Source: Ceratodon purpureus (Eukaryota > Streptophyta > Bryopsida > Pseudoditrichales > Ditrichaceae). Taken from it: a DNA stretch of 64,000 bases. Numbering within the stretch: position 1 is the stretch's first letter; the number at the start of each line of letters is the position of its first letter. Shown here one piece after another: positions 1 to 10,262 of the stretch. The notes under the pieces are model-generated. The model made no database searches. It was not told the DNA's origin and was given only the letters and a program-made list of their open reading frames with translations. The stretch spans positions 7,106,967 through 7,170,966 of the forward strand of contig CM026423.1 of NCBI GenBank assembly GCA_014871385.1. Reading direction: 5' to 3'. The translations under genes and the position numbers were made by a program.

Positions 1-612
1 ACGTTGTCAATAGAAAAAGAATTGTTAGAGAGGTTTTTCCCGATTTCAATATTCATGCTCTATTTTTCGTTCGTAGCCTCTTGTTAGCTTGAGGGATTTT
101 TGAACGCAATGTCCTCCAATTTCAATCGCTAAGGTTAGCTTTTACAGTATGTCTGATTCTCACAGTTCACCTGTTCCATACTGTCAGATATCTACTCACA
201 TGGTTATGCACATCAACAACAACAACAAAGCAAGAAGAGACACTGGATAGAGAGACTGTTCTAGACACTGTTAAGTAGCACGTGGTCGGGGAATTTCTGT
301 TGTTCCGCGATCCATTTACCACAATAGGAATTTTTTCTCGTCATTGCAAATTTTAAGTTTGACTTAGTGAAGTCAGGGCTTTATGTGATCGACCATTTTC
401 TCTTGTATATGAGAGAGATTCTAGTGTTGGCCTTTTCAGTATTGTCCTTGAATATGGTTGTGTTGTTTTGACATTTACATTCATTCCTGCAAAGGGGTTG
501 TCAGAATAACAACTTTGTGCATTGATTAGTTACTCTCTTCTCAAACCCTGCTTGGTTTAACTTGCTGCATTGTCTTCGTGGGCGGGTCGGTTGTTTGTTC
601 CCTCCTTCCCAG
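1..612. other. AT-rich upstream sequence, no gene assigned
   Basis: No coding frame or RNA gene was recognised. It lies upstream of a candidate exon and ends in a pyrimidine-rich tract plus CAG at 610-612, so at least the 3' part may be an intron of the gene that ends at 1788. Confidence 0.4.
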
Positions 613-667
613 AGCTTCCCCATTACAAGGAGGATGAGTATGCATTGGATTCTCCTGTGGATTTCTA
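613..667 (+). other. candidate internal exon of the lysine-rich gene
   Basis: A 55-base segment sits between a good acceptor (pyrimidine tract then CAG ending at 612) and a good donor (GTGAGT from 668). If joined to the acceptor ending at 1180, two frames stay open across the junction. One continues into the lysine-rich reading frame that ends at 1788. The other (exon part reading EDEYALDSPVDF) runs on only to a stop at 1349. The sequence alone does not decide which is used. Exon status is inferred from splice signals only. Confidence 0.35.
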
Positions 668-1194
668 GTGAGTATTTTTTTTGTCCTGGCTATCTCAACT
701 CTTGGTCTTTTGGTCAAGTTCGTATCATTTTTTTTGTGTGGCTTCAGAGTTAGCCTTTTGGAGGTTAAAGGAATCTGCCCTTTTGATATTGTAATGCTAA
801 TATTAAGGCTGCCACACATGTGAATCATGATTGCATGCTCAGTTGCTTAAGGGTTGTCAAGTAATTTGCTTTGTTTGATTTGGGGCACAGTACAAACTCA
901 CCAGAGGATGAAGCTGTTTCGTTGAATAGTAGATACAATGTGAACTTCTGCTACTAAAAGTCATGGGAATGTTGGTATATTTCTTGATGCAATCACCTGG
1001 GATTACCTTGGAAATTGGCTTTATCTGGAAGTTTTGGCATTCAAACTTCATGACAACATTTGCTATTATGTTTGTTCTTCTTTGATTATTCTTTTATTTT
1101 TTTATTCTACATGTGTTCTGGCATTTGTTACATGCTATACTATACTGCATGATGTTCAAGATTTGTCTTGTTGAGCTCAGTGGATTTGCGGAGC

Positions 1195-1788
1195 ATGAGA
1201 GCCCAAAGACCAAAGAAGTCTACTGCTGCACGGAGCAGCAAGAATCGTTCCAAAACTATTCCTTCTTCAATAGGAAAAAGTTGCAAGCTCCTCAAACCTT
1301 GCAAACCAAAGAAGCGAGTCAGAACTGGCGTCAAGCTGTGCGAACATAAACCAGTCAAAAGATACAAACTTATCAAGTCATGTGAATTGAAGAAGCAAAT
1401 GAACATGTGTAACAAACCAGGTAGACCACCAAAAACACCAAACCTGAAGCTCAAAGGCTCCAGGAGTATGACCAAACCCCTAAAAAATCACAAAGAACTA
1501 AAGCGCCTCAAAACACACAAGTTCAGGCAAAGAAAGGCGTACAAAAAACCATTACGGATCAAATTTCAAACTCAGAAACTTGGTAGAAGACCAAAAATGT
1601 CCATGATGGATGTTGATGACCCCGAAGAGTGCCCTTCATCAGATTCCTCATCTTTAAACTTGTCTGATCCGGTGATTGTACCGAGAAAAACATCCAACAA
1701 GAGACCGATGGGTTTTAGAGCCCTCTTATGCAGATTGTTTGGTCTGGGCACCAAAAGGAGGCCAAGACCGCAACCATTTCAGTTTTAG
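1195..1788 (+). CDS. lysine-rich basic protein of unknown function, probable last exon
   Basis: An open frame of 197 codons runs from ATG at 1195 to TAG at 1788. The frame is also open back to a splice acceptor ending at 1180 (T-rich tract then CTCAG), so this may be a terminal exon. The product is dominated by Lys, Arg, Ser and Pro, with a GRPPK motif like the core of an AT-hook near residue 56, an acidic-serine patch (DVDDPEECPSSDSSS) around residues 142-156 and a basic tail. Such composition fits a nuclear, nucleic-acid-binding protein, but no domain family is recognised. A second frame over the same bases stays open to 1349 and would follow from the other reading of the upstream exon. AT-rich 3' sequence follows the stop with no clear AATAAA close by. 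Confidence 0.45.
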   Translation: MRAQRPKKSTAARSSKNRSKTIPSSIGKSCKLLKPCKPKKRVRTGVKLCEHKPVKRYKLIKSCELKKQMNMCNKPGRPPKTPNLKLKGSRSMTKPLKNHKELKRLKTHKFRQRKAYKKPLRIKFQTQKLGRRPKMSMMDVDDPEECPSSDSSSLNLSDPVIVPRKTSNKRPMGFRALLCRLFGLGTKRRPRPQPFQF

Positions 1789-1849
1789 TTGAAACTTCAG
1801 TGAGATTTTCAAAAGTACAGCTTTGATCAGATTACAATTTAGGACCCAA

Positions 1850-4800
1850 TTGTGTCCCTAAAATCTGCAGAAGTGCTTACCATGCAGGGACTGTTTAAAT
1901 TTTTTTGTGTATGAGGTCAAGTTTATTTATTGAAATTATTTATTTTTTGAGTGATTTCAGTGTATGTACACATGTATATTGAAAGATGCTCATTATGTTG
2001 TAAGCTGGTAGGACAGAATCATGGAACAAAGGACGGGCATTTGGTCTGGACAAACTCAATTTTTTTGTTTAATATTGTCCACATTCTGTGCTGTGTGTAC
2101 CAATACTGAGCATTTATGAGCATGCAAAGCTTCACAGGGTACAATAATCAATTTGGTGAGAATTCATATTCCTGTGATGATATTGGCTCACCTGCTCAAT
2201 GTTAAAGCATTCAAATAGCCCATGAGCATAGATATGAGGTGTAAAAGGGGCATCCAAGGGCCAGTTTATACTTGGGGTTGTATTGAGGGCCAGCCCAAAC
2301 TCTTCAAATTTCAATCAATAGGATCGTTCAATTTTATCGAATTGGGCCCAAGGGCTTTCCACTATGGCCGGACCGGAACTTCAATTCATCCTATATGGCA
2401 TTCTACATGGCACTGTTTTGGCGCCAAAGTATTTGGGCCGGTTTGATGCAATTGGGACAAGGTTTTCCTCGATCCAAACTTAGGGCCAAATTGGAGGTTG
2501 AAAAAATATTCAATCCGGCCCACCTATCGGTCAAACCGAGAGTGTATAAAGTGGGCCTTAGGTAGTAGACCCAAAGCCATGACTTTGAGCAATATTGCAC
2601 ATTTCAAATCAAGTTTGGAACTCAACATGCTTACCAGGTCTCGTTTTTTCTTGCATGCCTTCATTCATTGTTATATTTGAACATGGATTGTTTACAAATT
2701 CTTGAAGTGTGGAAAATCATTGTTTCAAAACAAATATTAGACTTGTTTAAAACAAAGGTCAAGTTAAAGTTTGTGATAATTTGTAATAGTTGAAGATATT
2801 AGTTTGGATGTTTCATTTCTTTTTGGAAAGGAAGGTCATTTTTTCTCTTTCCCCAAATCACTGGTTGTTGTTATTCATAATGATTTATTCATTTTTTTAA
2901 GAAGTGTTGACTATTTCTTTGTTAGCATATACGTGTTGCTTCTCTTTGGTGCCATTTACTTCACTTTGATAAGATGATTTCAATATTGTTAAAGAGGTTT
3001 AAAATTCATTCAAATATAATTTCTTTCAAAAATCCTTAAATGGGAAGATTACTTTAGAATGTTTTGAAAATGATTATAGATTGTATATATAAGCCTCATT
3101 TCACTACCTCTGAAGTCCTCTTGGATCTATATTGGATTTATAAAAACCTTTCAAAATTCTTTTTATTGTAGACCTCTTCTTATACATAATTTACTAAAAT
3201 TCGTATAAATGAAATATGTGAAATTTTGATCAAGCAAAATTTGTATTGAATTTAGTTGACAGGGGATCTTCCAAAACAAAGTCATAAATTGAAGAAACAC
3301 AAAAAAAAAATTCAAAAATCTCCACCTTAAAACTCTCTCGTTCCTAGTTCCCATTCCAATAAATATTATGGAAAAAACATCAAAATTTTGAACATGATTA
3401 ATTTGGAATGAATTTAAAAATGTGAGTTCCAAAATTTACGATTATTTATTGGTCATTACTGAATCCAACCATATGGGTAGAACCTCATATTGAAAGTCTA
3501 CAATTTGTATTCTATATCAGCTCTAGAAATTCCCTCAAAGTATTAGTCATGACCTGTAACGGTTCTATTTTCAATCCATTCTTTTGGTTCCAGAGGCCTA
3601 CTCAGGGGTTAAAATCATTTTGTCTGAATGAAGAGCCCACCAGTCGAAAGAAAACTTGAATGTCTTTGTCCTGATGCACAGCAACTGCCCCGTACACATC
3701 AAAAAAAATAAAATTGTAGGGGGACCAAACATTGAATCTAAGGTTACACAGTAGTAGTCATGTTGTCAAACGCACATTCAATCAGGCCCTGATCAGGAAG
3801 TGCTTTGTTCTTGCAGAGCCTGTCCGCCAAAAAAAAATTTGAATCTTATACTAGGATTGTCCTTAGCGCTAAATAAAATTTCAAATCATTCCCTACATTG
3901 GGCACAGGGATAGGCAAGATATGAATTGATACAAAGAGCCCGTGGGCCACTCAATAGTATTAGAAAAAAACAGCAACAATATTTTAGTGTGAAAAAAAGG
4001 AAACATTACCTCATGATGCGCAATTTTTTTTTCATCACAATATGATAGAGCCCACCCGGAAAGGGCAGAGCCCAATGAACTACTGAATGGATGTGGTACT
4101 ACACCAGCAATCAAGCAATCAATTCAGCAAACCGATGAACTATAAACTTCCCCGCACTCAAAATATTCAATGTAAGTTAGCCTTCTCACCCGTTCTGGCA
4201 GTGTCATTGCAGCCATGTCTGTCCATATTCATCACAGGGCTGCGATCGTAACGTACAAGCTGATGGTGGTTGCGTAAAGCGAGTCAACTCAACCAAGTGG
4301 TGGTACTATACATGTACTTAGGCTCAATCAATTGATTGTTGTTTTGCCCAAAGCCCCATGCCCGTTTACATTAGAATTCCTGCTTACTTTTAGTATAAGA
4401 AAAAAATGCACATGGGGTCGGTCAGACTGTAATTTATGATATTTTTTTGGTGTGGGCAGTGGGAAGTCTTCCTGGGGGCTTTGTCCATTGGAGGATGCAT
4501 TTTGTACTCTCGCATACCTCGAGAGAAGCACATCCAAAAATCTTAAAAGAGTTGAGGAATAGTGAAAATGGAATCATCTGAAGAATTGAGCGAGGTTTTA
4601 ATGAGGTAGGGAATGTGGGAAGCAAAGGGTACAAAGGGTATCAGGCATTAAATGACATACAGTGGAAAATTTGTAAACTCAGAACTACAAAGGACTATAG
4701 GACTAAATTTTGCCCCAAATGTTGTAGAATGTTCCTCTTTCACCCTTTGGGTAATCTTTTTAATTTCGTTTTTATATATATTTTTAAATTATTTCTCATT

Positions 4801-5249
4801 ACTCAATAAGTGAGAGTAAATTTCATTGCCAAAAATGATACAAACTTCCTCACGGGTTGAAGTTTTCCTTTGCTAGGAACTGTTCAAATAATGATGTGAT
4901 GTCCAAATGATACTTGTTTGAATACTACTGGTAATGAATTGCAAAGCATGGTTACGGAAGATATTTTCTCCGATGAGTTTTGCTAACGTTGACATGATTC
5001 ACATAAGCAAAGCACTTTTGCATGATTACCAACATCAATATTGATGACAATTTTGCAACGTCACGGAACTCTGCACAAAGTTCATTGGCGCCACCCAGTC
5101 ACCAACCATCTCACCTGCAATTCATTCTTGCCCACCTAGTAATTTCAGCCCTACCCTACTGATAAATTTGATGTCTAACACTTCAACTGAAGCAGGGCCT
5201 ATGTGTTCATATTGAACTAGACACACACCATTATGAGGACCCTCTTCTT
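1850..5249. other. intergenic AT-rich DNA, nothing recognised
   Basis: Read on both strands; only short open frames without recognisable motifs, unlike codon usage of the HD-Zip gene in this window. The stretch 2220-2600 is somewhat richer in GC but gave no family. The motif AGGGGTTAA at 3605 resembles one end of the TTAA elements described below, but no partner end was found. Confidence 0.5.
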
Positions 5250-5340
5250 CTTTTTTTTGACACAAACGAGAACATTTTATTACTCGTTGCAAAGAATCAA
5301 TACAAATGCCAAACAGTAAGCTGCTGGTCAGAAAGAATGG
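5250..5340 (-). mobile_element. possible 3' end of a 5'-truncated L1-type LINE
   Basis: Read on the minus strand, an AATAAAATG stretch is followed by a short GT-rich segment and an A8 run with GAAGAAG (plus-strand TTCTTCTTTTTTTTGACAC at about 5248-5266). Plant L1 elements commonly end this way. No coding remnant was identified upstream on that strand, so this may equally be the tail of a processed transcript or chance. Confidence 0.2.
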
Positions 5341-6082
5341 TAATTATGAACACCCTTCAATCCCTAAATGCCCAAGGATGTCTTTCAAATAGAAGGTTTC
5401 AAAAAAAATATCGTAGAGTGTTACTTTGAAGAGTATCAAAGAAATGATGCACAAATGAAAGTTGTAGACTTTGAATTTCAAATCTAACCGTACACTCAGG
5501 GGTGTTTCAATTACAACCCAAGGCCCGAACTTTGTTGAAGACCAAACTATGTCGAAGGATCAAGTTTTGGAGTTTTAGAAAAATATTAAAATAATGAATT
5601 GATGATTTTCTAAATACTTTGATGAAGAGGAATTCAGCCCTTCAGCAAGGGTTTGGAATTTTATTCTCATTTGATCCAAACTCTCCTCAAGGGGCCAAAG
5701 TCTTGACAAACTCTCAAAAAGTATTCCTATGTAGGCATTTTTAAGGCCTTTGGCTCTTGGCACTTGACCCCCTAGTGTGAAGCCCACGAGCTGATTTTCA
5801 GCTGTAGATCAATGAAATTGTTGGAATTGGTCAACCTTTGGCCTTTGATCTCCGGTCTAGAACTCCCTTTAGATACAATAATACAATTACCAATGGTTAT
5901 TTTACATTGTACTAAAAACTCTAAATAACAATCGAAATATACTTCTAAATTGGTTTATTAAATAATACTAAATATTACAAATAGATATTGAAATGGATAT
6001 AGAAAGATGTATTCATAATGTAATAATATTCTAAATTTTGTCAATTTCTTTAATTAATGATGTCATTATTTAAGACCATTTT
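5341..6082. other. intergenic AT-rich DNA
   Basis: No gene, RNA or repeat structure recognised; very AT-rich from 5880 to 6060. Confidence 0.4.
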
Positions 6083-6086
6083 TTAA

Positions 6087-6880
6087 CCCCTAAGGGACAA
6101 TCAACCAGATTTGGGCTTTTTTGGAATTTGGGCATGTACCTAGGAATGCAATTTATATCAGGATTTTCTGAAATTTTTATTGAAGGTGGGCCGTTCGGAG
6201 ATCTTCGTGTGGGTATTTTTATTTTTCAATTCCGTCATCGGGATCAAAAGTTATGAAGGTTTAAGTGTCAAACGCTGCTCATTGGCCAGCTGCTGAATTT
6301 TTCTAAGCCACTGTGAATGTAGCAAATTCTGCCCAAAACTGCCAAAATCTGCCAAAATCTGCCAAAATCTGCCCAAAGACGAAACTTTGAAATTCCACCA
6401 AAAATTGAGATTTTGATATTTTTCAAAATTAAAAATTTTTATGTATAGAGAAGGCAGTAGAGCATGTTCCCACCGTTCGGATTTTTAATCCATTTTTTTT
6501 TCATATGCTATTTTTATTGTCCAAAAACGGCCTTTGTTTGTGAATTTCAGTATACCCCCTAGCGGAAAATGATTTTTTTGGCAACTTTCCACAAATTTTT
6601 TGAATATAATTTTCTTAGTACAATTAGCTAACTCAGTCTTCTTTGACGTGCATCTAAACCCTCAAAATCCATAATGCAAAAAAATGGTTTTTTGGGCCTT
6701 CAAAACTCTGCTGTTCCCTTTTTGCGCAGGGAAAAAAACTTGTTTTTCAACCTTTGAACGTTACAACCTTGCAATTGGTGAGGAATGAGTGTGTAAGATT
6801 TGGTGGGCATGTAGACATAGAAGTTAGCTACAAGATCTTACAGTTAGATGTACTAAAAAAGACCCCAAGTTTGCAAAAGG
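6087..6880 (-). mobile_element. TTAA-flanked non-autonomous DNA element, copy A (one end lost)
   Basis: The left end is CCCCTAAGGG next to TTAA at 6083-6086. The body matches the reverse complement of copy B (7344-8185) along its length, including blocks such as CATATGCTATTTTTATTGTCC and the segment reading TGCAAAAAAATGG. Similarity stops just after TTTGCAAAA near 6879, so the other terminus is missing. It encodes no protein. Family placement is with copies B to F; the flanking TTAA and the C-rich termini fit a piggyBac- or Kolobok-like target preference, which is an inference. Confidence 0.75.
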
Positions 6881-7950
6881 AGCATACTAACTAATACCCA
6901 TCGAACTCTCGGAGAACCCTTTTTTAGCATGTAGAACATTGTTCATGTTCTACATGTAGAACCCTGAAATTACAAATGCGGGGTTCTACAGTCTTTTGAT
7001 ACCAAGGAAAAGAAGCATAGTGAGTGGAATGAAAGAAACAACAAACAACAAATTGTGATTGATATTTATTATATCAATTTAAATGTTTAAAGTATTTGTT
7101 CTAGCATATGTAATTAGAAATTTACTTCCTTTAAGTAAGTCTCCTTATATAGTATATATTACAAAAATAGATATAGTCATAACTTCAGTTATTCATGCCC
7201 TAGTTCCAAATAAATTTATTTTCTCATTTTTGTGAATAGATTTTGAATACAATTGTTTTGAATAGGTTTTGAATACAATTAAATGATCGTTTATGTTAAT
7301 TATCAAAATGCATAGTGAGGGATTAGTCCCTCACTGTGCTTAACCCCTAAACGGCCAAGGGTTGTTTTCCATCAAAACTGCCTGAAAACAGCCCCTCTTC
7401 AAAGCATGGTGGATTTTGCAAATTTGGGATCTTAATTAGTACATCTAACCGTAAGATCTTGTAGCTAACTTCTATGTCTACATTTCCACCAAATCTTCCA
7501 CACTCGTTCTTCACCAATTGCAAGATCGTAGCGTTCAAAGTAGAAAAACAAGTTTTTTTTCCCTGCTCAAAAAGGGAACAACAGAGTTTTGAAGGCCCAA
7601 AAAACCATTTTTTTGCATTATGGATTTTGAGGGTTTAGATGCATGTCAAAGAAGACTGAGTTAGCTAATTGTACTAAGAAAATTATATTCAAAAAATTTG
7701 TGGAAAGTTGCCAAAAAAATCATTTTCCGCTAGGGGGTATACTGAAATTCACAAACAAAGGCCGTTTTTGGACAATAAAAATAGCATATGAAAAAAAAAT
7801 GGATTAAAAATCCGAACGGTGGGAACATGCTCTACTGCCTTCTCTATACATAAAAATTTTTAATTTTGAAAAATATCAAAATCTCAATTTTTGGTGGAAT
7901 TTCAAAGTTTCGTCTTTGGGCAGATTTGGGCAGATTTGGGCAGTTTTGGG
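6300..7950. repeat. long inverted repeat made by copies A and B
   Basis: About 580 bases of copy A (6300-6880) are complementary to copy B (about 7405-7980) with roughly 530 bases between them. A transcript across both would fold into a long, imperfect hairpin of several hundred base pairs. Confidence 0.75.
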
Positions 7951-8265
7951 CAGAAATTGCTGCATTCACAGTGGCTGAGAGCCTGCCCGTGGAAGGGCGT
8001 TTTATGCTCAGAGGAGCATAACTTTTTCTCACTTCATCCAAAAAAAATAAAAAAAACATCCCCATAAACCTCTTGAAAAAACCTTTTTCCACAAAAAAAT
8101 TCAAAAAATTTCAAGTAAATTTGAATTTTTAGGAACCTGCCCAAATTTCAAAAAAGCCCATTCCAGGACAATGGCCGTTTAGGGGTTAAATAGCTTACGG
8201 ATTTAATTATCAAAATACACACTGAGGGATTAGTTCCTCACTGTGCTTAAATAGTTTACAGATTT
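7298..8265 (+). repeat. 61-bp tandem repeat, first unit split by copy B at TTAA
   Basis: Unit 1 is 7298-7343 joined to 8190-8204; unit 2 is 8205-8265. Both begin AATTATCAAAAT and contain the small palindrome GAGGGATTAG(T)CCCTC and TGTGCTTAAATAG. Unit 2 has one TTAA where unit 1 has TTAA, the inserted element, and TTAA again, so unit 2 is a paralogous empty site. Confidence 0.8.
7344..8185 (+). mobile_element. TTAA-flanked non-autonomous DNA element, copy B (complete ends)
   Basis: The 842-bp element has 14-bp terminal inverted repeats CCCCTAAACGGCCA and is bounded by TTAA at 7340-7343 and 8186-8189. The empty site in the neighbouring tandem unit confirms that TTAA is a target duplication. 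No coding frame is present, so it must have been moved in trans. Internal features include three to four GGGCAGATTTG repeats near 7918-7955. It is the best copy of the family here. Superfamily is inferred only from the TTAA target and terminal CCCCTAA. Confidence 0.85.
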
Positions 8266-8402
8266 GGCCACCAGTTGGGCTAACTGTTGGCCCTGTCATT
8301 CAGCCGCCTTGCAGCCGCCACTAATTGTTAACCGTTTCTAACATGTTCACACCATGTCGTTTACTAATATCCTTAACCCTATTCCTATTATTGTTGTTTC
8401 TA
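8205..8402 (+). repeat. interspersed repeat, copy 1
   Basis: The segment shares a series of blocks with 10087-10262: the GAGGGATTA...CCTCA palindrome, GGCCA.CAGTTGG, CGCCACTAAT, TGTTCACAC.ATGT.GTTT and CGTAACCCTATTC-like ends. Both copies lie in the same orientation. It encodes no protein and family is unknown. Confidence 0.55.
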
Positions 8403-10086
8403 ACAACAATGATCACATAGATACACAGATTTTTATTCCTAACAACAATGATCACATAAAAACATAGATTTTTATTCTTTTGTTAGCTGTTGAAGACCAC
8501 TTCATATATGAGCATTCAAAAGCACTCATCTCATAAATCCATTAGACTCCACGCCAAATAAACTTAATAAGAGACTTAATAAAATTGACAAATAATAAGC
8601 TATGGATGATTGAAGCCTAATGGAGTCAAGATTGTATATATTAGTTCGGACGCTGTGAATTGGATACAATTGATTTTGCACTATGGTACTTGGAATTGTT
8701 TATTTGATATGGTTCATATATGTACTCCATTTTGTAATTCATATTTTACTACATTGTATCATTTCAAGAGAGATTTCAAATCTATATGCATTGTTGACTT
8801 GACTCAATCATTGAGAATGTTATTATGCAATAAGTGGATATTAGAATAACAAATTAAATGAGAATAATTTATTTGAAGAATAAAAGTAACTTTGTCAAAT
8901 TGACCCGCCACTCACACAACAAAAAATAAGTCACTTTAAAGAATTAGAAAAGGAATCAATCATAGAGCCTTGATGAATATTCAATTTTGAATGATTATGG
9001 ACTTGTTAATCAAGGCAAAAATACTTCAATGACATTCAATTTATTCTTCTCAATAGAACACTATTGTAATTGAGGTCTTTAAAGGATGATCAATCCTCAA
9101 ATCATACATTCATTTTTTTTTTATAATCATTTATTCTTAAAGGGTAGAATTTGATGTAATTCAATCAATTAATTTTATCACTCAACTAACTAGCTACTTT
9201 AGTGAAATGATATTCTATTTTATTATACAACTATAATTTTGATAATAGGATTACAAAACCCTACCCACCTCCAACCGACACCTCTTCAACCGTTGCTCTA
9301 TTGCGATCCAGAACCACAAATTGGTCGTTGAGGATTGTTGATATTGCGGTACTTCATCATAATTTACATGTGTAATATAAATTGAAGTGTAATATAAATT
9401 GAAGTGTATGTTTCTCTCAATTTGTTTCTATGCACCGGCGGTTTTTTTTTGGCCTTATTTAATTTGTTATTTTAAAGAAATATTAGAAGTATTGAATATA
9501 ATTTTTTGGTGTACATGACAACTTAATAAGAGAGTTGTTATTGAATTAATTTTACTCTCAATATGCTTCATTATGAGAGAAAACTAGGTCTAAAACATTA
9601 TATTCAATAATATGTCTATAATTAAATAATTTTGTCGAACAACATTCAGTTTCATTTAAGTTGGGCTATGATTATATAATAATAGTCTATAGTTTCTAGA
9701 GCAATGAAAAAAATGACAATGAAATGGGAGTAAGTGTTTGAATTGGATAAATCTTGCTTGCATTTCATGAAAATAATAATTTATTCAAATTCAAATTTAA
9801 ATTAAATTAAATCTAAAGATCAAACTATGTTGTATATGTAGTTAGCCGCCCATATTTAAAGATCAAACTATGTTGGCATATTACTCAATTAAATATCATT
9901 TTTCCTTTAAACTTAGCCATTTATAATTGCTAAATTAATAAAAATGACTTAGGATTGTATTAAGTTGATTTTCCAGCTTACACTTCATCTCCATTGAGAA
10001 GTTTAAATATTGGGCTCTAATTTTAGGATATTAGACATAAAGATAATGAACACTCTACTCATCACAAACTGTAACCATCTATTAAT
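8403..10086. other. intergenic AT-rich DNA
   Basis: No gene recognised. A short direct repeat (AAAGATCAAACTATGTTG) occurs at about 9815 and 9857. Confidence 0.4.
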
Positions 10087-10262
10087 TAGAATGCAGAGAG
10101 AGGGATTATTCCCTCATTGTTTTTAAATACTTACAAATTGTGGCCAACAGTTGGTCATGTGTTGGACGTGCGAGGCGACTGCATGCGCCACTAATGGTCT
10201 GCGTGTTCACACTATGTTGTTTCATTAAATCCGTAACCCTATTCATACTATTTGTCTTCTTA
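10087..10262 (+). repeat. interspersed repeat, copy 2
   Basis: Diverged direct copy of 8205-8402, including the GAGGGATTATTCCCTC palindrome at its start. It supplies a third version of the region in which copy B inserted, here without an insertion. Confidence 0.5.

Noticed and set aside
3603-3613. CAGGGGTTAA as the end of another TTAA element
   Set aside because: No matching opposite end or internal similarity found upstream.
7344-7350. CCCTAAA words at the ends of the TTAA elements as interstitial telomere repeats
   Set aside because: Only one unit occurs per end, always next to TTAA and in inverted orientation, which fits transposon termini rather than telomeric arrays.
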